Below, one piece after another: positions 21,263-33,300 of a stretch of DNA of 64,000 nt. The position numbers and the translations under genes were made by a program. The stretch's first letter is position 1; every line of letters starts with the position of its first letter. Source of the stretch: Cephalotrichum gorgonifer (Eukaryota; Ascomycota; Sordariomycetes; Microascales; Microascaceae); assembly GCA_900312665.1 (NCBI GenBank), contig ONZQ02000010.1, forward strand, positions 806,001-870,000, read 5' to 3'. A model generated the notes under the pieces. The model searched no databases. It saw only the letters and a program-made list of their open reading frames with translations, and was not told the DNA's origin.

Positions 21263-23643
21263 TCAGTGCGCTATCGGACCGTCTGGGAAAGCGAGGTAGT
21301 TCTCCACGCTGTTCAGTTCCGCCATCATCCTTTCTTTCTCACGCGAGGCGCGGAACCATAGTTCTCTGGCCTCTTGTGGTGCGATAACTTGATCCGTGGC
21401 TTCTTCCGCAATTTGACACACCAGCTCAGCCGGCAAGCCCTTTCTCACGAGATGCGCCCAGGGGAAGACGTCCCTCATCCACCAGTCTAACCGCTGCGGA
21501 ACGACTCTCTTCGTAGAGACGAGGCGATAGTTAGGGTCCGCCAGGCACAGAGTCAGGAAGCGGACGTGCCCGGGCTTCAAGGGGTCGCGGAGCTCAACGG
21601 GCCCCATACGATACTGTAGCGTGTTAGGAAACGCTATCAGCTTCTCTTCCACCGCAGGCACTGAACCGAGCTCTTGGAAATGGGGGATTCGGTCGTCCGG
21701 GTTAGGGGGGTCATCGTTAGGAAACTCCTCCAAAATCTCGTCGTCGTAAGGGAGAAGGTCGGGGTCGGGGGGTATTCGACACTGACGAGGCCGTCAATCG
21801 CAAAGAGGGAGACTAAACTTTTGCGGTCTTCAGACCCAGGTCTTGCGTGGCATGTCGAGGTGAGGCGGGCCTGGACACGGAAGGACATGGACGCCGAATC
21901 GGCCTTTACGTTCTCCATGTCGAAAAAGTAGACGGAGCTGGCAACTATTCGCTCATTCAGCATGCCCTCGACGGCCCAGTCGCTGCCCTCGTAGCGTGGA
22001 TGTTCAGGTGTGAGCTGGATGCTCTGGATCCTGACGTACACCTGGAGGCCCTGGTTCCTGAAATCGCGTTGGAGCTGAGCCTGGCGGTTCTCGTCGTCGA
22101 ACCGATTCAAGGTGCGGTTGGACTCTAGATCCCTCGCGTATTTTCCACGAGTAAGTCGTATCAATGCGGCGGGGGACTGCCAGCATGTGCAGTGCGGGCA
22201 AGTTGGAAGCTGCTCAGAGGATGTCGCCTCGGATCCAGATGGAGTCCATTCGAGGTCATCCGGCCGTCTCTCATCCTCATCCTCGGAGGAGTCGTAAGAC
22301 GGAACTCTCTCATCCCATGGGATTGTCCTGGGTGGTATCACGTTGGATTTCCAGTCCTCGTATGATAGGAGAACCCCAGCGTCTGGGTGGAGGAATGGCG
22401 CGAGCCTGTCCTGCATCTCCTCACGATAACTGTCTAGGCCAATTGGCATACCACCTCTGACCAAAACATACTCGGCGCGCTCCATTCTCGCGATGACATC
22501 CTGGAGAGCATTATCCCGGGTCTCGGGAGCCAGGGTGTCCCAGGCGTCCGATATCCCCTGCAGCTCCCCGAAGAAGTTGCCTTCTTCACGCCAACAGATA
22601 CCCTTTGGTGAGAGGGGGGTCATCTCGGCGAGCTCAAAAAGTCGGATTCGGAGACCAGCCCTACCACTTCCTACAATTAATCTGTTGCGATGCCAACTCC
22701 TATTTCCTGGTACGGCAAATGTCACTGTATCATTCCAAGGCTGGATAGATGCCGAGATAATGTCCTCGACGGCAGAGTAGATTTGGCGGTGGGATGTGGG
22801 GTGCAGATTATTGATATAGCTCTCGATCTTGACCTTGCAGTCGTTACCGTCCGGATTCGAGAACTTGGCCTCGCACGGGAGCCACTGGGACCCGTTGGAG
22901 TATCGCCAGGGCCTGTCCTCTAGTAGTTCATCTCGAAGGAGCTCCGGCGCCCGTTCGGAGTCTAGTCTCGCCTGACGAAATATATCTTCGTGGGGTATAA
23001 GAACGGACTGCGTTCCTTTCCCAAATTTCTCCCATAAACGGTGGAGGTCAACTCCTCCTCCTTCACTTTCATCTCTCGGAAGAACCTTGGTGATCCCATA
23101 AGCCAGCGAGTATAGAGAGGGATCGACGATGTTGACGACCTGGTCGCCCTCGTGTAGCTGACAGTCAGATTGGCAGACATCGGTGCTGGTAACGATATCA
23201 TTCACCAAGGACTTCAGCCTTCCGCCCACAAGCTCGCCGGGCTTTGATTTTGATATCGTGGGTCCAACATCGTACACCAGTACTCGACCGGTACGGGCAA
23301 AATTAGTCGCTTTGTCTCGTAGTTCCCGAAGACACCAGTTCCAAGCTTTTAGACTCATCAGCCGCTCGTTGGCGACGGCTTCGGCCTTCCAGGAGGCCGC
23401 AACCTCGTCGTCAAAGATCTCGGTCTCCCAGCCGGGCTTTTCCGTTATCGAGTTCATGACCCGGAGCATGGCCAGCTCGCGGGCCGTGATGCGGTTTTCT
23501 AGCGCCCAGTCATATATGCCATGGGCGAATCGCTGGGTCCAATGGCGTTCGAAGCAGGATGCTGTTTCCGGAGGCGGTGCGGCTTCCTGAACGCTCTCGG
23601 GCGTGCCGTGGTGTTGAGGCTGGTCGTGTTCTGGCTCAATCAT
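21263..23643 (-). CDS. DUF4246-family protein (frameshifted as given)
   Basis: The long first frame contains DUF4246 landmarks: ITARELAMLRVMNSITEKPG near the start, WCLRELRDKA, VDPSLYSLAYG, WLPCEAKF, SYINNLHP, and late VEGMLNE with YFFDMENV. The typical C-terminal part, with LIAFPNTLQYRM, KPGHVRFLTLCL and DWWMRD, is in another frame (from about 21770 down to 21263). Adding one base to the six-G run at 21767-21772 (plus strand) joins them and gives about 793 residues with the expected order. The first ATG in frame is at 23643; the frame is open further upstream, and a TTTCAG there could be a splice acceptor, so an extra 5' exon is possible. The biochemical role of DUF4246 is unknown to me. These are fungal-specific, probably cytoplasmic proteins, often in many copies per genome. 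Confidence 0.85.
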
Positions 23644-23987
23644 GGTGCGGGATCGTGAGTGACTATCAGGATTAGGAGCCACGGGTTCTGAAACGAAATG
23701 GGACGAGGAAAGGAGTGAGCGGGAGAGGGACGGGCAGACCGGGCTTTATGCCGGTTCGGTTGGGCGTGTACCTATTCACTTATCCCGCTTTCGATTTATC
23801 CAGACCCGAGCTGGCCTCCCCCCTCATGCAGGGGCAGATAGGAGCCTCACCCGGTCCCCTCCCCCGTTCTTTTAGATCAAGAATTAAATGGTATATGCAT
23901 TTTTAACGCCAGCCCGCCCACTCTATCTATGCCCGCAAAAAGTCAAACCCGCCCATGATATACACACACATATACATATATAACATC
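23644..23987. other. Intergenic, helical-repeat gene 3' end to DUF4246 5' end
   Basis: Short tandem spacer between two minus-strand genes. It contains an ATATACACACACATATACATATAT-like simple sequence near 23955-23982 and no gene. Confidence 0.5.
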
Positions 23988-26869
23988 TCAACCCCTCAGC
24001 GCCACCAGGAGCGAGCTCGCCGCAAACGTAACCTCCACGTACGCCTCCACCTCCTCATCCTCCGGCCATGCCTCCATCCCCTGCAGCCTCTCCCTCACCT
24101 CATTCAGCTTCGCGATGTGTAGCGGCTCCAGAGCCTCGCCGGCCCCTACGGGCTCCCCTAGCGCTCGGAACGCAGCCACCGCCCTCTTCAGGTGGAACCT
24201 ATTCTTCGGCGACGCATCCTTCTCCCACTCCTCCGCGATCCACTCGAGTAGATCGAGCATGGCGGGGTAATTCGAGAGGTGCGCGAGCGTCTGCATGTAT
24301 ATATGCGCCTCGGTCCCTCGCAGCTGGTGATATGTCTGCGGGAGGGAGTACTCCGTGCCGTCTTCGCCGATGAGAGGAGGAACGCGCCTGGTGGACTCGA
24401 CGAATGTTCTCGCGAGGATATCGCCCATCAGAGCTATGACGTCCTCGGGCTTCAGCTCCCCTGACTTGTAGCGCGCCTCAAAGGACGACAGGTCATCGGC
24501 ATGGTCCTCCGCATGGTCCTCCACATGGTCCTCCGCATGGTCCTCCGCATGGTCCTCCGCGTGGGCCTCTGCATGGGTTTTCATAAACGTGGAGCCCTCG
24601 GGGTCATCCGCCAAGTGGAGGGCCTTGGCCCTGCGCTCTCTCATGAGCGGTACGTAGTGGGCCGTTACCGCGTTGCGCACCGCCCTCGCGGTGTAGAAGA
24701 ACACCTCGCGCTCGATGGTGCAAGACTTCCGCGCGCGGCCCAGCACGTCAATATACACCAGTAGCGCCGCGAACCCTATCCCGGTCCACGCGTGCTCCAG
24801 GGAATAGACGCCCTTCGGCTGGCTCAGCCGGCCAAGGAGAGTGACCCAGAGGGGCAGGAGGCTAGCGTGTTGTCTGCCCTGCGCCCTCGCCGCATCCGCG
24901 TACTCCGACACTAGGCGGATGGCTTCCAAGATCCGATTTTCGACGCCGGCGGGGGGGTTGTCGGCTGTGGCCGAGGGGTGGAGCCGGCAGAGGAGGGATA
25001 TGTACGAGTGGAAGACGCCAAACGGCAGGCGGTCGAAGACCTGGGACACATTCATGCTGGAGGTGTCCGAAAACCATTCCACAAGCTCCTTGTCCAGCGT
25101 GCTGTCGCGCAGATACTTGTAGAACTGCTCGAAGTGGGTTGCGCTCCCCACGAGCACGTTCAGGCAGTGGCCTTCCGGCTTGATGCTGGCCTCGATCATA
25201 TTCTTGTAGAGCTGCACCACGGTCGGTGGTTGGAGCCGCGCCTTTTCGAAGTCGCTTAGGTTGGGGATGTGTACCTCCACGACGTGCCGCCCGTCGCCGG
25301 CCTGGTAATGCTCCGTCTCAGCCGCCTTCGCGGTCAGCTTGGCGAACAATTCGGCGTAGACCTTGTGGTTCCGCTGGCACCCCTCGCTAGGTCGCTCCTT
25401 GAAGACAAGCCACGCCTCGTGCGCGTTTCTTGTGGCTCGTATGTTGGTCGCCCAGATTTCCTCGGGCCCAATCTTGTGCCCTCGTTTTACTAGTCCACCT
25501 AGATTTGCGCGCGTTTGTATGGTGGGAGATCCATCCGGAGCCGCTCCCGCCAGGGTATCAATAACATCGTCGAGCGGCGTCCTCGCGTAGCCAGTCTCCT
25601 GCATCGTTATGCCCGCTTTGATCGGCCTCGTATAGTCGTCCTCGGGATCCTTCTGCTCGTCGAGCCCATCCCGAACAACCTTGTAAGGGGGCCATGTCCT
25701 GCTCCACCTCTCTGCTGCATCTCGATCTCCCTTAGTCTTCCGCAATCCCACTAGCACTAAGCGGATGGCGTTGAAGCTCGCCTTCTCAAGAAGTAGCGGC
25801 TTCTGCAGCCCGCTCGACATCTCCAAGATTATCCTCTGAGCTTCCCAGATGTGATGCATGTATTGGCGCCCCAACCGGTCAGGCGCAGCGGCGAAAGCCG
25901 GGATATATGTGTTGTATGCCAGAGTCTGTGCGGCGTAGACCTTGTCTTCCCTCACGGCACTTGGTATACCTGTCTGGATGTGGAGTGCCACGACCTGGGC
26001 AAGGGCGGGAAATAGGTCGGGCCACGACCGGCTACAATGTGAAGCAAGCCGCTTGATAGGAATCCTGAGCGCCTGGGGATCAACTTTGTCTCTGAGTGAA
26101 CCTTCCGCGTTCGTATACCACTTCGCCATGTATCTCACCAGAGACTCGAGAGACGTCCGCCGGGCGAAGATAGCGTTCGGCCTGAGTATGAGATTGAGAA
26201 AACAGACCGGTTGATGTGACTCTGATGACACAAATCTCGTGACCATGGCGTCGGACGTAGGGGCCTGGAGTATCCACTCCCAATGCTCAACATCGCTATG
26301 AGAGAACCCCGAACTGACTGCCTTCTGAACGATCTGCTCCCGAGTCATCCTCGTGAAGCGTTCGTCTTGGATGAGGAGGAGGCGTGAGAGTATTATGGCT
26401 TGTCGTGGTGGGGCATCGAGGACGGAGCTTGCGAGCCGGTGGAATTCTTCGTCGGGAAGGAGCTTGTCGCGGTTCTTCATGAGCTCTATGAGCATCGACG
26501 CCGGACTGACCACCCTCGACTGCGCATGTCTAGGGTGGCATTTCCTGCTATTGCTTTCCCGGGCCTTCACCTCCGGCCGTGTCGTTTTGGAATGCTGCCT
26601 AACCTCGCTCTTACTCTGGGGGGTTCGGGCTGCGTCCTCCAATTCCTGCCAAGCATCGGGTGTGGAAGATAGTGGGGGGCCTCCCTGCCGGGCGGGGGAG
26701 GCATCTGTTGGCCACCGCGTAGCCCAGAGGGTTGTTGGCGCGGGGCCCCGGCGAGGCTCGGAGGGAGGGAGGCTCTGCGGCCAGCTCCTCTGCCCCCCCG
26801 CGGAATGGCTGTCGCCGAATATGGGTGTAACTCGATCACTTCGTTCGGCTTGTCGGAGCTGGCTCGCAT
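23988..26869 (-). CDS. Large helical-repeat (PPR-like) protein, probably mitochondrial; probably frameshifted as given
   Basis: The main frame covers 23988 to about 26790 and codes for a mostly alpha-helical protein of some 930 residues, with a P/R/S-rich N-terminal part and repeated helix pairs (AWLVFKERPSEG, YAELFAKLTAKA, VVQLYKNMIEASIKPEG). The last one is PPR-like: two helices with P-x-x near the end. The style matches fungal mitochondrial RNA-binding/translation-factor proteins, but I cannot name the family. No ATG exists in this frame until about residue 140. An ATG at 26869 opens another frame (MRASSDKPNEVIELHP), which joins the main frame if one base is added to the C7 run at 26793-26799, giving about 960 residues. 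A GTAAGA splice donor in that second frame is an alternative. A histidine/acid repeat tract lies at 24499-24577. Confidence 0.6.
24499..24577 (-). repeat. 12-bp coding minisatellite (H-A-E-D repeats)
   Basis: A unit like CATGGTCCTCCG (plus strand) is repeated about six times with small changes. On the coding minus strand it gives His-Ala/Val-Glu-Asp repeats, in frame. Likely length-polymorphic. Confidence 0.85.
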
Positions 26870-27524
26870 CGCTAACGGCTGTGGCGGTATACCCCGAGCG
26901 GGTTTGAAGCTTCAACTGTTCGGAAGATCGCTATATAAAACATGTGTAAGTAGCAGTGGTGCAGACGAACCCAAGTAGATTGATTCATACCAGCCCATGC
27001 GCACCACGATGGTTCGTCAGTAGCAAGCCACGGCTCGAAATTCTTGAAAGCCGCCGGCCGAGCATCCGTCCGGTTCCGTCGCCCCGAACATTGGGTAAAC
27101 CTGGGCGGCTCGGGATTAGGTCAAGAGAGAAGAAAGGTAGCGCCAGCGATAACAAGGAAAATACATGTAAACACAAATCTGCAAAAAAGACCTGATGCGG
27201 CTTGACGAAGCAAGACCAAGTTCTAGCGCCTCTCGAAGCCGGAACTTATCGCAAGAACCCGCGTTACGGGGAACATTAAGCGGCGCGAAATTTCAACGTC
27301 ACGTGGTGATAAGATAGATCATGTTAGTAGCTACACTTTCTCGGTCCACATCCCCCATATCAACCACCACATCGCACTGGGGAACCTCCGAGCTTCCGAT
27401 CTCCCCCAATGCCCCTCCGACCCGACGCTGCCCGCGATTGGAACCCCCCGAGCACATAGCACTCGCGATCCTCGAAAACCACCGGTGACAATCGCCCTTA
27501 AATGGGGCAGATACACACCGAACA
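26870..27524. promoter_or_regulatory. Divergent promoter region
   Basis: Separates two genes transcribed away from each other (helical-repeat protein and DUF155 protein). A TATATAAAA sequence lies at 26932-26940. No gene seen. Confidence 0.5.
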
Positions 27525-28805
27525 ATGCGCTCCTCAACTCACAAGATCGTCCCTTGGATGATCATGACCCGCCCGACGCGCGCCCTCCTCCCACATCCCC
27601 CCACCAGCGCCTCCTCTCACCGCCCGCTCCTCACCATCTCGACCTCCCAGCGTACGAAATCCCGCCGGGCCTTCCACCCGACCCCGACCACATACCTCCC
27701 GCGCCGCCGTGACTTCTTCACCTCCAACGTCTACCTCCAGAAGAAGGACTCGAGGGACCCGAGGGACCTCGAGGCCTCGGCGGCGCCACAGGCGAAGCGC
27801 AAGGCGAGGGGGGCGGGGGTGAAGAAGTCGCTCCGCCGCGTAGCAATCATAGCGCAGCAGCCCTCGCACAGGAGTACCGCGTCGGCGGACGGCACGACGC
27901 CACCGAACCTCATCAGCGCCGTGTGCGTCGCGGAGGGGTTCAACATGGCTGCCGTGCCGGAGCTGCTGGAGGCGGAGGGATACGAGATCGACCCGGATGG
28001 GACGGGATTCGAGGCCGCGGAGGTGGTCCACGCGAGGCGACCCGGCGGCGAGGCAGATAGCGGGGGCGACGTGCTCGTCTTCCCGTCCGGGACGGTGGTG
28101 ACGTGGTCGCTCCCGATCGAGGAGGTCATGACCTGCCTCCTCGGAGCAGCGGAGGACCCGCACGCCACGGCCCGCCGGGAGTTCGAGGACCTGGAGTACA
28201 CGTGCGAGCCCGACCGCGACACGAGCCTCATGAAGGGCGACCTCGTCGTCCTCGGCACCCGCCAGGCCTCGACGGCGGGCGACAGGCTGGACACGACGCT
28301 CGCCAAGGTGGCCTTCTCCTCGGGTCTCGCGCGCAGCACGAAGCTCGCGGTCCTCGAGAGCGACCTGGCGTCGTACTTCGAGCACACGCGCTCCATCCCC
28401 TCCATCCTCTCACAGGGCTCCCGCCTCCCGCTCTCGCGCACCTTCATCCACCAGAAGACGGGCGAGCTTCTGAGCCTCAGCGCCCGCCTGAACAACTACT
28501 CCGAGCTGACGGACTCGCTCCCCGACATCTTCTGGGACAGCCGCGCGGACCTGGGGCTCGAGGGGTACTACGACCAGGTGGGCAGGGCGCTGGATGTCAA
28601 CGTGAGGATACGCACCCTGAACCAGAGGCTGGACTACGCGCAGGACATCGCGAGCGTGCTGAGGGAGATGTCGGCCGAGAAGCATAGCACCAGGCTTGAG
28701 GTCATCATCATATTGCTGATCGCCGTCGAAGTCGTGTTTGAGCTGAGGAGGGAGTGGAAGGAGTATCGGTCGAAAAGCAAGGGCGTTGCGGTTGTTGACG
28801 CATGA
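27525..28805 (+). CDS. DUF155 family mitochondrial protein (RMND1/Mrx10-like)
   Basis: Single exon, 426 residues. The first 75 residues are rich in R/S/T/P with few acids, fitting a mitochondrial targeting sequence (SQRTKSRRAFHPTPTTYLPR). The DUF155 core follows: DVLVFPSGTVVTWSLP, then E-x-x-x-C-L-L, DLVVLGTR, KVAFSSGLARSTKLAVLES, ISARLN-like LSLSARLNNYSEL, PDIFWD, and the closing YDQVGRALDVNVRIRTLNQR. A single hydrophobic segment near the C-terminus (VIIILLIAVEVVFEL) is the family's membrane anchor. Human RMND1 and yeast Mrx10/YDR282C are inner-membrane proteins tied to mitochondrial translation; yeast Rmd1 and Rmd8 are extramitochondrial relatives. The targeting-like N-terminus favours the mitochondrial branch. 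Confidence 0.85.
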   Translation: MRSSTHKIVPWMIMTRPTRALLPHPPTSASSHRPLLTISTSQRTKSRRAFHPTPTTYLPRRRDFFTSNVYLQKKDSRDPRDLEASAAPQAKRKARGAGVKKSLRRVAIIAQQPSHRSTASADGTTPPNLISAVCVAEGFNMAAVPELLEAEGYEIDPDGTGFEAAEVVHARRPGGEADSGGDVLVFPSGTVVTWSLPIEEVMTCLLGAAEDPHATARREFEDLEYTCEPDRDTSLMKGDLVVLGTRQASTAGDRLDTTLAKVAFSSGLARSTKLAVLESDLASYFEHTRSIPSILSQGSRLPLSRTFIHQKTGELLSLSARLNNYSELTDSLPDIFWDSRADLGLEGYYDQVGRALDVNVRIRTLNQRLDYAQDIASVLREMSAEKHSTRLEVIIILLIAVEVVFELRREWKEYRSKSKGVAVVDA

Positions 28806-30313
28806 TGGACGGCGCGGGGCTGCATTATACGGGATACCTTAGAATATGGATTGCTACGAATATACCACTCAGTTTCACGGCAGGGTCTCTGCCTTTTTTC
28901 CCCCTCTTGAACCGTCTCAACGTTCCGCTTGATTACTTGAAAAGTGGTTCCCTTGGTGAGGAAGTTTCCCCTAAAAAGGAAAATGGATTCTACCACAACT
29001 GATCTCACCTCTACAGAAATATAAAGTACAGAACAGAACAATCCAATGCAATCGCGAACTTTTTTACCCTTGCTCCCTCTCCCCCCTGCCCCTGCACCAG
29101 GCCCGCGCTCACCGGATCGTAACACCAGCAGCCACGAGGTGAACCTCGAGCCAACTTCGCAGACCGACCAACACTCCCGGCCCCAGACAGGGCAAGAAAC
29201 AAGCAGGACAATAAAAGCAGGAAGAAACTGAGCGTAGAACCGTATTGCATTTCCCTCAACGCCGATTGCATATTAGACACTCCCCCCTTAGACCCACTCT
29301 TTATCAATCCAGCACAACTTAACAAGACAGGAAAAGAAAGAAAAGGGAAGAAGAAGAAGAAATACACAAAAAGCTAGTATGACAAGACAACAGACCGACA
29401 AGTCTGTCGCAAAGAGCTCGTCACCCCAGTGCCAGCATCGTAAACCGCAGCTCAGTCCACCCTGCCGCGAAGAGGATGCTTATAGCGGGAGGAAGGGGGG
29501 TCTTGACTTCTCCTCCAGAGAAGTCGTCGAATGGGATTGGCCACATTCTATCTCCCCTAATACCACCAGCCGGACAGAATTACTCTCAGCCACACTCTTG
29601 CTCCATTTTAGGGATCGCCTCCTCCATTGTCTATACTCTCCCGCGATGGGTTGATCAACCCGGCTCTCGTGGGGCTCGATGCCCTGCATAATGCTACCAA
29701 TCGGAAGGTATCCAAATTTCTCCACCAGGTTTGGGGGGAATCGGTTCTCCGGAGGTGATATACCAGCCCACCCTCACCGACAACAGTGCGCATTAGCATC
29801 GGCCCAAACTTGGCCGCATTGTTCCAAGTCGTCAGGCGAGTGTTTGAAGGGAGGGTCCAGCAGTCTGGTTGTTTGCCGCTCGGGTACCGTGGGTTGAGAC
29901 AACATACTATTGGCTATTCAAACCGGTGTGAGGATGCTATTTGGGGCACCTGGCGAGGCTCAGTAGTTGCTTGAAGCGCCGGTTGGTGATCGCGGATGGA
30001 GCGAACCATGTCATCCAGTCTCGACCCGTCCGCTATACCATTCACAACCAGGCGGCCGATACACGGAAATAGGCGAGTCGTGATGAGCCAAGGAGGTGAC
30101 AGCCCGCTGATTCAGGAACTCCCTGGGCTAGACACTCTACGTAGAGCATCTAGCCCTAGACCTATCCCATTCGCCGAACCACTACCCGCGGCCGGCCCAA
30201 GGACAGTATAGCGATGGAGATCGGTATCTCCTTTGCCCAGCGTCATTATTCGCCGTTGCAACAGAGCCCCGTATTGACGAGCCCCGTTATTCTCCGGTGC
30301 CCAAGACCAGCCT
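28806..30313. other. Intergenic between convergent genes
   Basis: About 1.5 kb between the 3' ends of the DUF155 gene and the Q/P-rich gene. Several frames below 105 codons are present, none convincing. Nothing else recognised. Confidence 0.45.
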
Positions 30314-33300
30314 TTACTGTTGTTGGGCAGGTTGAGCAACGGGCTGCTGACCCGCCATCTGCGGCGGTGGCGGCTGCGTCGGGCCAGTTTGGTGCTGAGG
30401 GTGCATGGGCTGCTGCATTTGCACATTCGAATACTGCGCCTGGTTCGGCTGACTGGCGGGTCGATGGGGGGGAATGACCGGGACGGGAACTGGGGAAACC
30501 TTGGCCGGGGCGTAAGAGAGCCCCTGGGAGCTCTGAGCCCCGTTGGGCATCATTCCTCGCTGGGGCGGCGGTCCGCCCTGCACCGGGGTCGCCGGTCCAC
30601 CAGGAGCCTGTGTTGGTGCCCTGTTAGCAGACTGGCCGACGCCAAGTCCTATACCGGCAAGACCGGCGATGGTGGGCTGCTGTTGGGTATAGCTCGAGGC
30701 TCGCTCCTGAGCCGCAGCGCGGACCCTAGCTTGCTCCATCATCCTTTGCTGCTCGCTCTCGGGCATAACCGTCCGATATCCAGTAAGGCCAGGGGCGGTA
30801 CTAACAGGTCCTGGAATGTGGGAGTTTGGCACGCTTGGAGTCCGAGGATGGCCCGCCGCCTGGGGATTGACAGGAGTGCCGTATCGCGGAGGGGCTTGCT
30901 GAGGAACTTGGTGTTGCTGCATCTGTTGTTGCTGCTGTTGGTATGGAGATGGAGCGTAGGGGAGCTGCGGGTGACCAACCTGAGGAGAGGGTGAGCCGGC
31001 ACCATTAGTGTACCCCCCGAATTGTGGGTGAGCTGCTGGAACCTGCTGCTGCTGGGGATATCCGGCCTGGTATGGATTCGTGTACCTCGCGTTTGGGCTT
31101 GCATGTGGGGGAGCATTAGCGTAGGCGGCCGGGGTCTGCTGGGGCCGAGCGCCAGGGGTATATTGGGCCATTCCTTGGTGGCCGTACGGCGTCTGGGTCT
31201 TGGCAAGCTGGGGCGCAAAGGGGGCCGTATAACCATTAGTCCGATACTGCTGGCTGGGAGGTCTCTGGGGCTGAACGTGATGCTGCGTGGGTGAGATGTG
31301 GGGCGGACCAGGCCGCGGCACAGAGTTAGGGGGTACCGCCTGGCTAGAGGGGGGTCGGTAATATTGAGGATGGGGAACAGGCGTGCGCGATTGGGCAGGG
31401 GGCACAAAGTGGGCATTGGGCGTGTGGTAGTTAGAGGCGTTGGATGAACGATGCGCGGGAGTCCGGTTGGCGGGGCTAGGCCCGACTTGCTGCATCCGTT
31501 GCTGCTGCTGCTGTTGTTGCTGCTGCAGCATCTTCTGCCGCGCCCGCTCATTAATGGCTGCTTCGTCTTCGCCCATAGACCCCTTATACTCATTCAATTT
31601 GACTGGAAGTCTTGTGCTGACAAGCAGCTCGTCAAGCTGGTCGCCATTCAACTTCGCAATGGCGTACGGCGGGAGGCGTTGGAGAATGGTCACGAGGAGG
31701 GCCTTGAGCGTCTCGTACGTTTCCACCTCGGTCTCAGACGGTTCGGGAAGCTGGCTGTTCGTGAGCATGTCAGGCTCTCCGACGGCCAATCGATTTGCCG
31801 ACGTCACCGACTTGGTGCGGTTTCGGAGATGTTGCGAGGACGCAAGAGTAAGAATCAGGTCATCAACCTCAAGTAGGAGTGCGTCGATGTCCTCCTCGCT
31901 GGCGACATCTCCTTCGGCCGAACGGCGTAGTGACGGGAATACAATGGCCGGGTCAAAGCTGGTGATGATATTCTCGATAATGCCGTCGTCGATCTCTTCT
32001 GGCTCAGCATCCTCGTCCTCCTTGACGTTGTTCCGTTGCTCCTCGTCAGCAGATTGCTCGGGACCATACTCGGCGCGTATCTGGCTTTGAAAATCGTGCT
32101 GACCCTTCTTCTGCCACCACATGCGACCAGCAACGGTTGATGGAACAACGGCGCCCGAGTCGTCCTTGCACGGCGCAAAGCTCGAGAAGGCTGTTCTGAA
32201 GAGTGACTCCATCTCGACCACCTCAAGTTCGGAAGTGGACGGCTTGAGGCCAGCGAGACTCTGCGCTCGTTCCCGCTGCTTCGCTTTGACTGGGGACTGG
32301 GGTGTGGCCCTTGTATAATCAAGGTAGTGTCCGACAGCGAGTCGCGAACTGGAATATCCGTTCGGCCGTCGCATGGAACTGTCCGACAGCTCAGGATGAT
32401 AGAAGCCGATGACATTTTCCTTGGAGATCGGCTTCGGTTGAGCGGCCTTCGTAGTAGCCGGCGACGGAAGCAAGGGAGTACGGTTCCTCGGCGCGGGAAG
32501 CACGTCGCCAAGAGTCTTCTCTTCGACCGCCTCGCTACGACATGTAAGCGTGGTAGCTGACACGCCCGGTGGGAGCTGTTTGGCGGAGGATACAGCAAGA
32601 CGGGCGGCAGCAGCATTTGACGGAAGACTGGAGTAGAGCTGCCTCGCGTTCTGCACGTTCGGAGTCACAGTCAAGGTTGTCGACTGACTCGTTCTATGGC
32701 TGGTCGGGTATGGGGCCTGAGGGTAGGACAATTCTCTCTTGATGAGTTCGATTGCCTTAGTCCGAAGACCATTCAGCGCCTTTGCTTCTTCGGCGCTGGG
32801 GCTGGGAGAAATCTCAGCTAGACGCGCCCGTATAGTGACGGATATATCTTCGAAGAGTTCATCGAGACTAGTATACTCGTCACGCGCAACCTTGGTCGCA
32901 ACGGTCGGCATTGTGTCCTCGGACTTGGCGCGCTTCGAAGGCGGCGGCTCAGCCTGTTCTGGTGATGGTATCGGCTTATCGAGAACAGAGGGGGTAGGAT
33001 CAGACCTGATGACGGACCGGATTAGCATGATGGGCCGGTTGACGAGAATGAACATGGTCATCACGGCGCGCGGGGAAAGAGGACTACCCGGTACGGATGG
33101 GGCAGCAGGAATAAGGCATGGGTGATGATAACATACTCTTTGAGGAGCCCATAGATAGTTCGAATCAGGGTCTTTTCATTCGGCCGAGTCGCGCTCTCGG
33201 CGACGCGATTGGTAGGAGCTGCATCTCCATCAGCCTCGCCAACCCCATCAGCAGCCCCGTTCTCGACGCCAGTCTCGTCGTCGCGTTTCCGCTTGCCCCC

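Noticed and set aside
27534..28385. Minus-strand frame of 283 codons
   Set aside because: Antisense shadow of the DUF155 gene, rich in R and G as expected from GC-rich codons.
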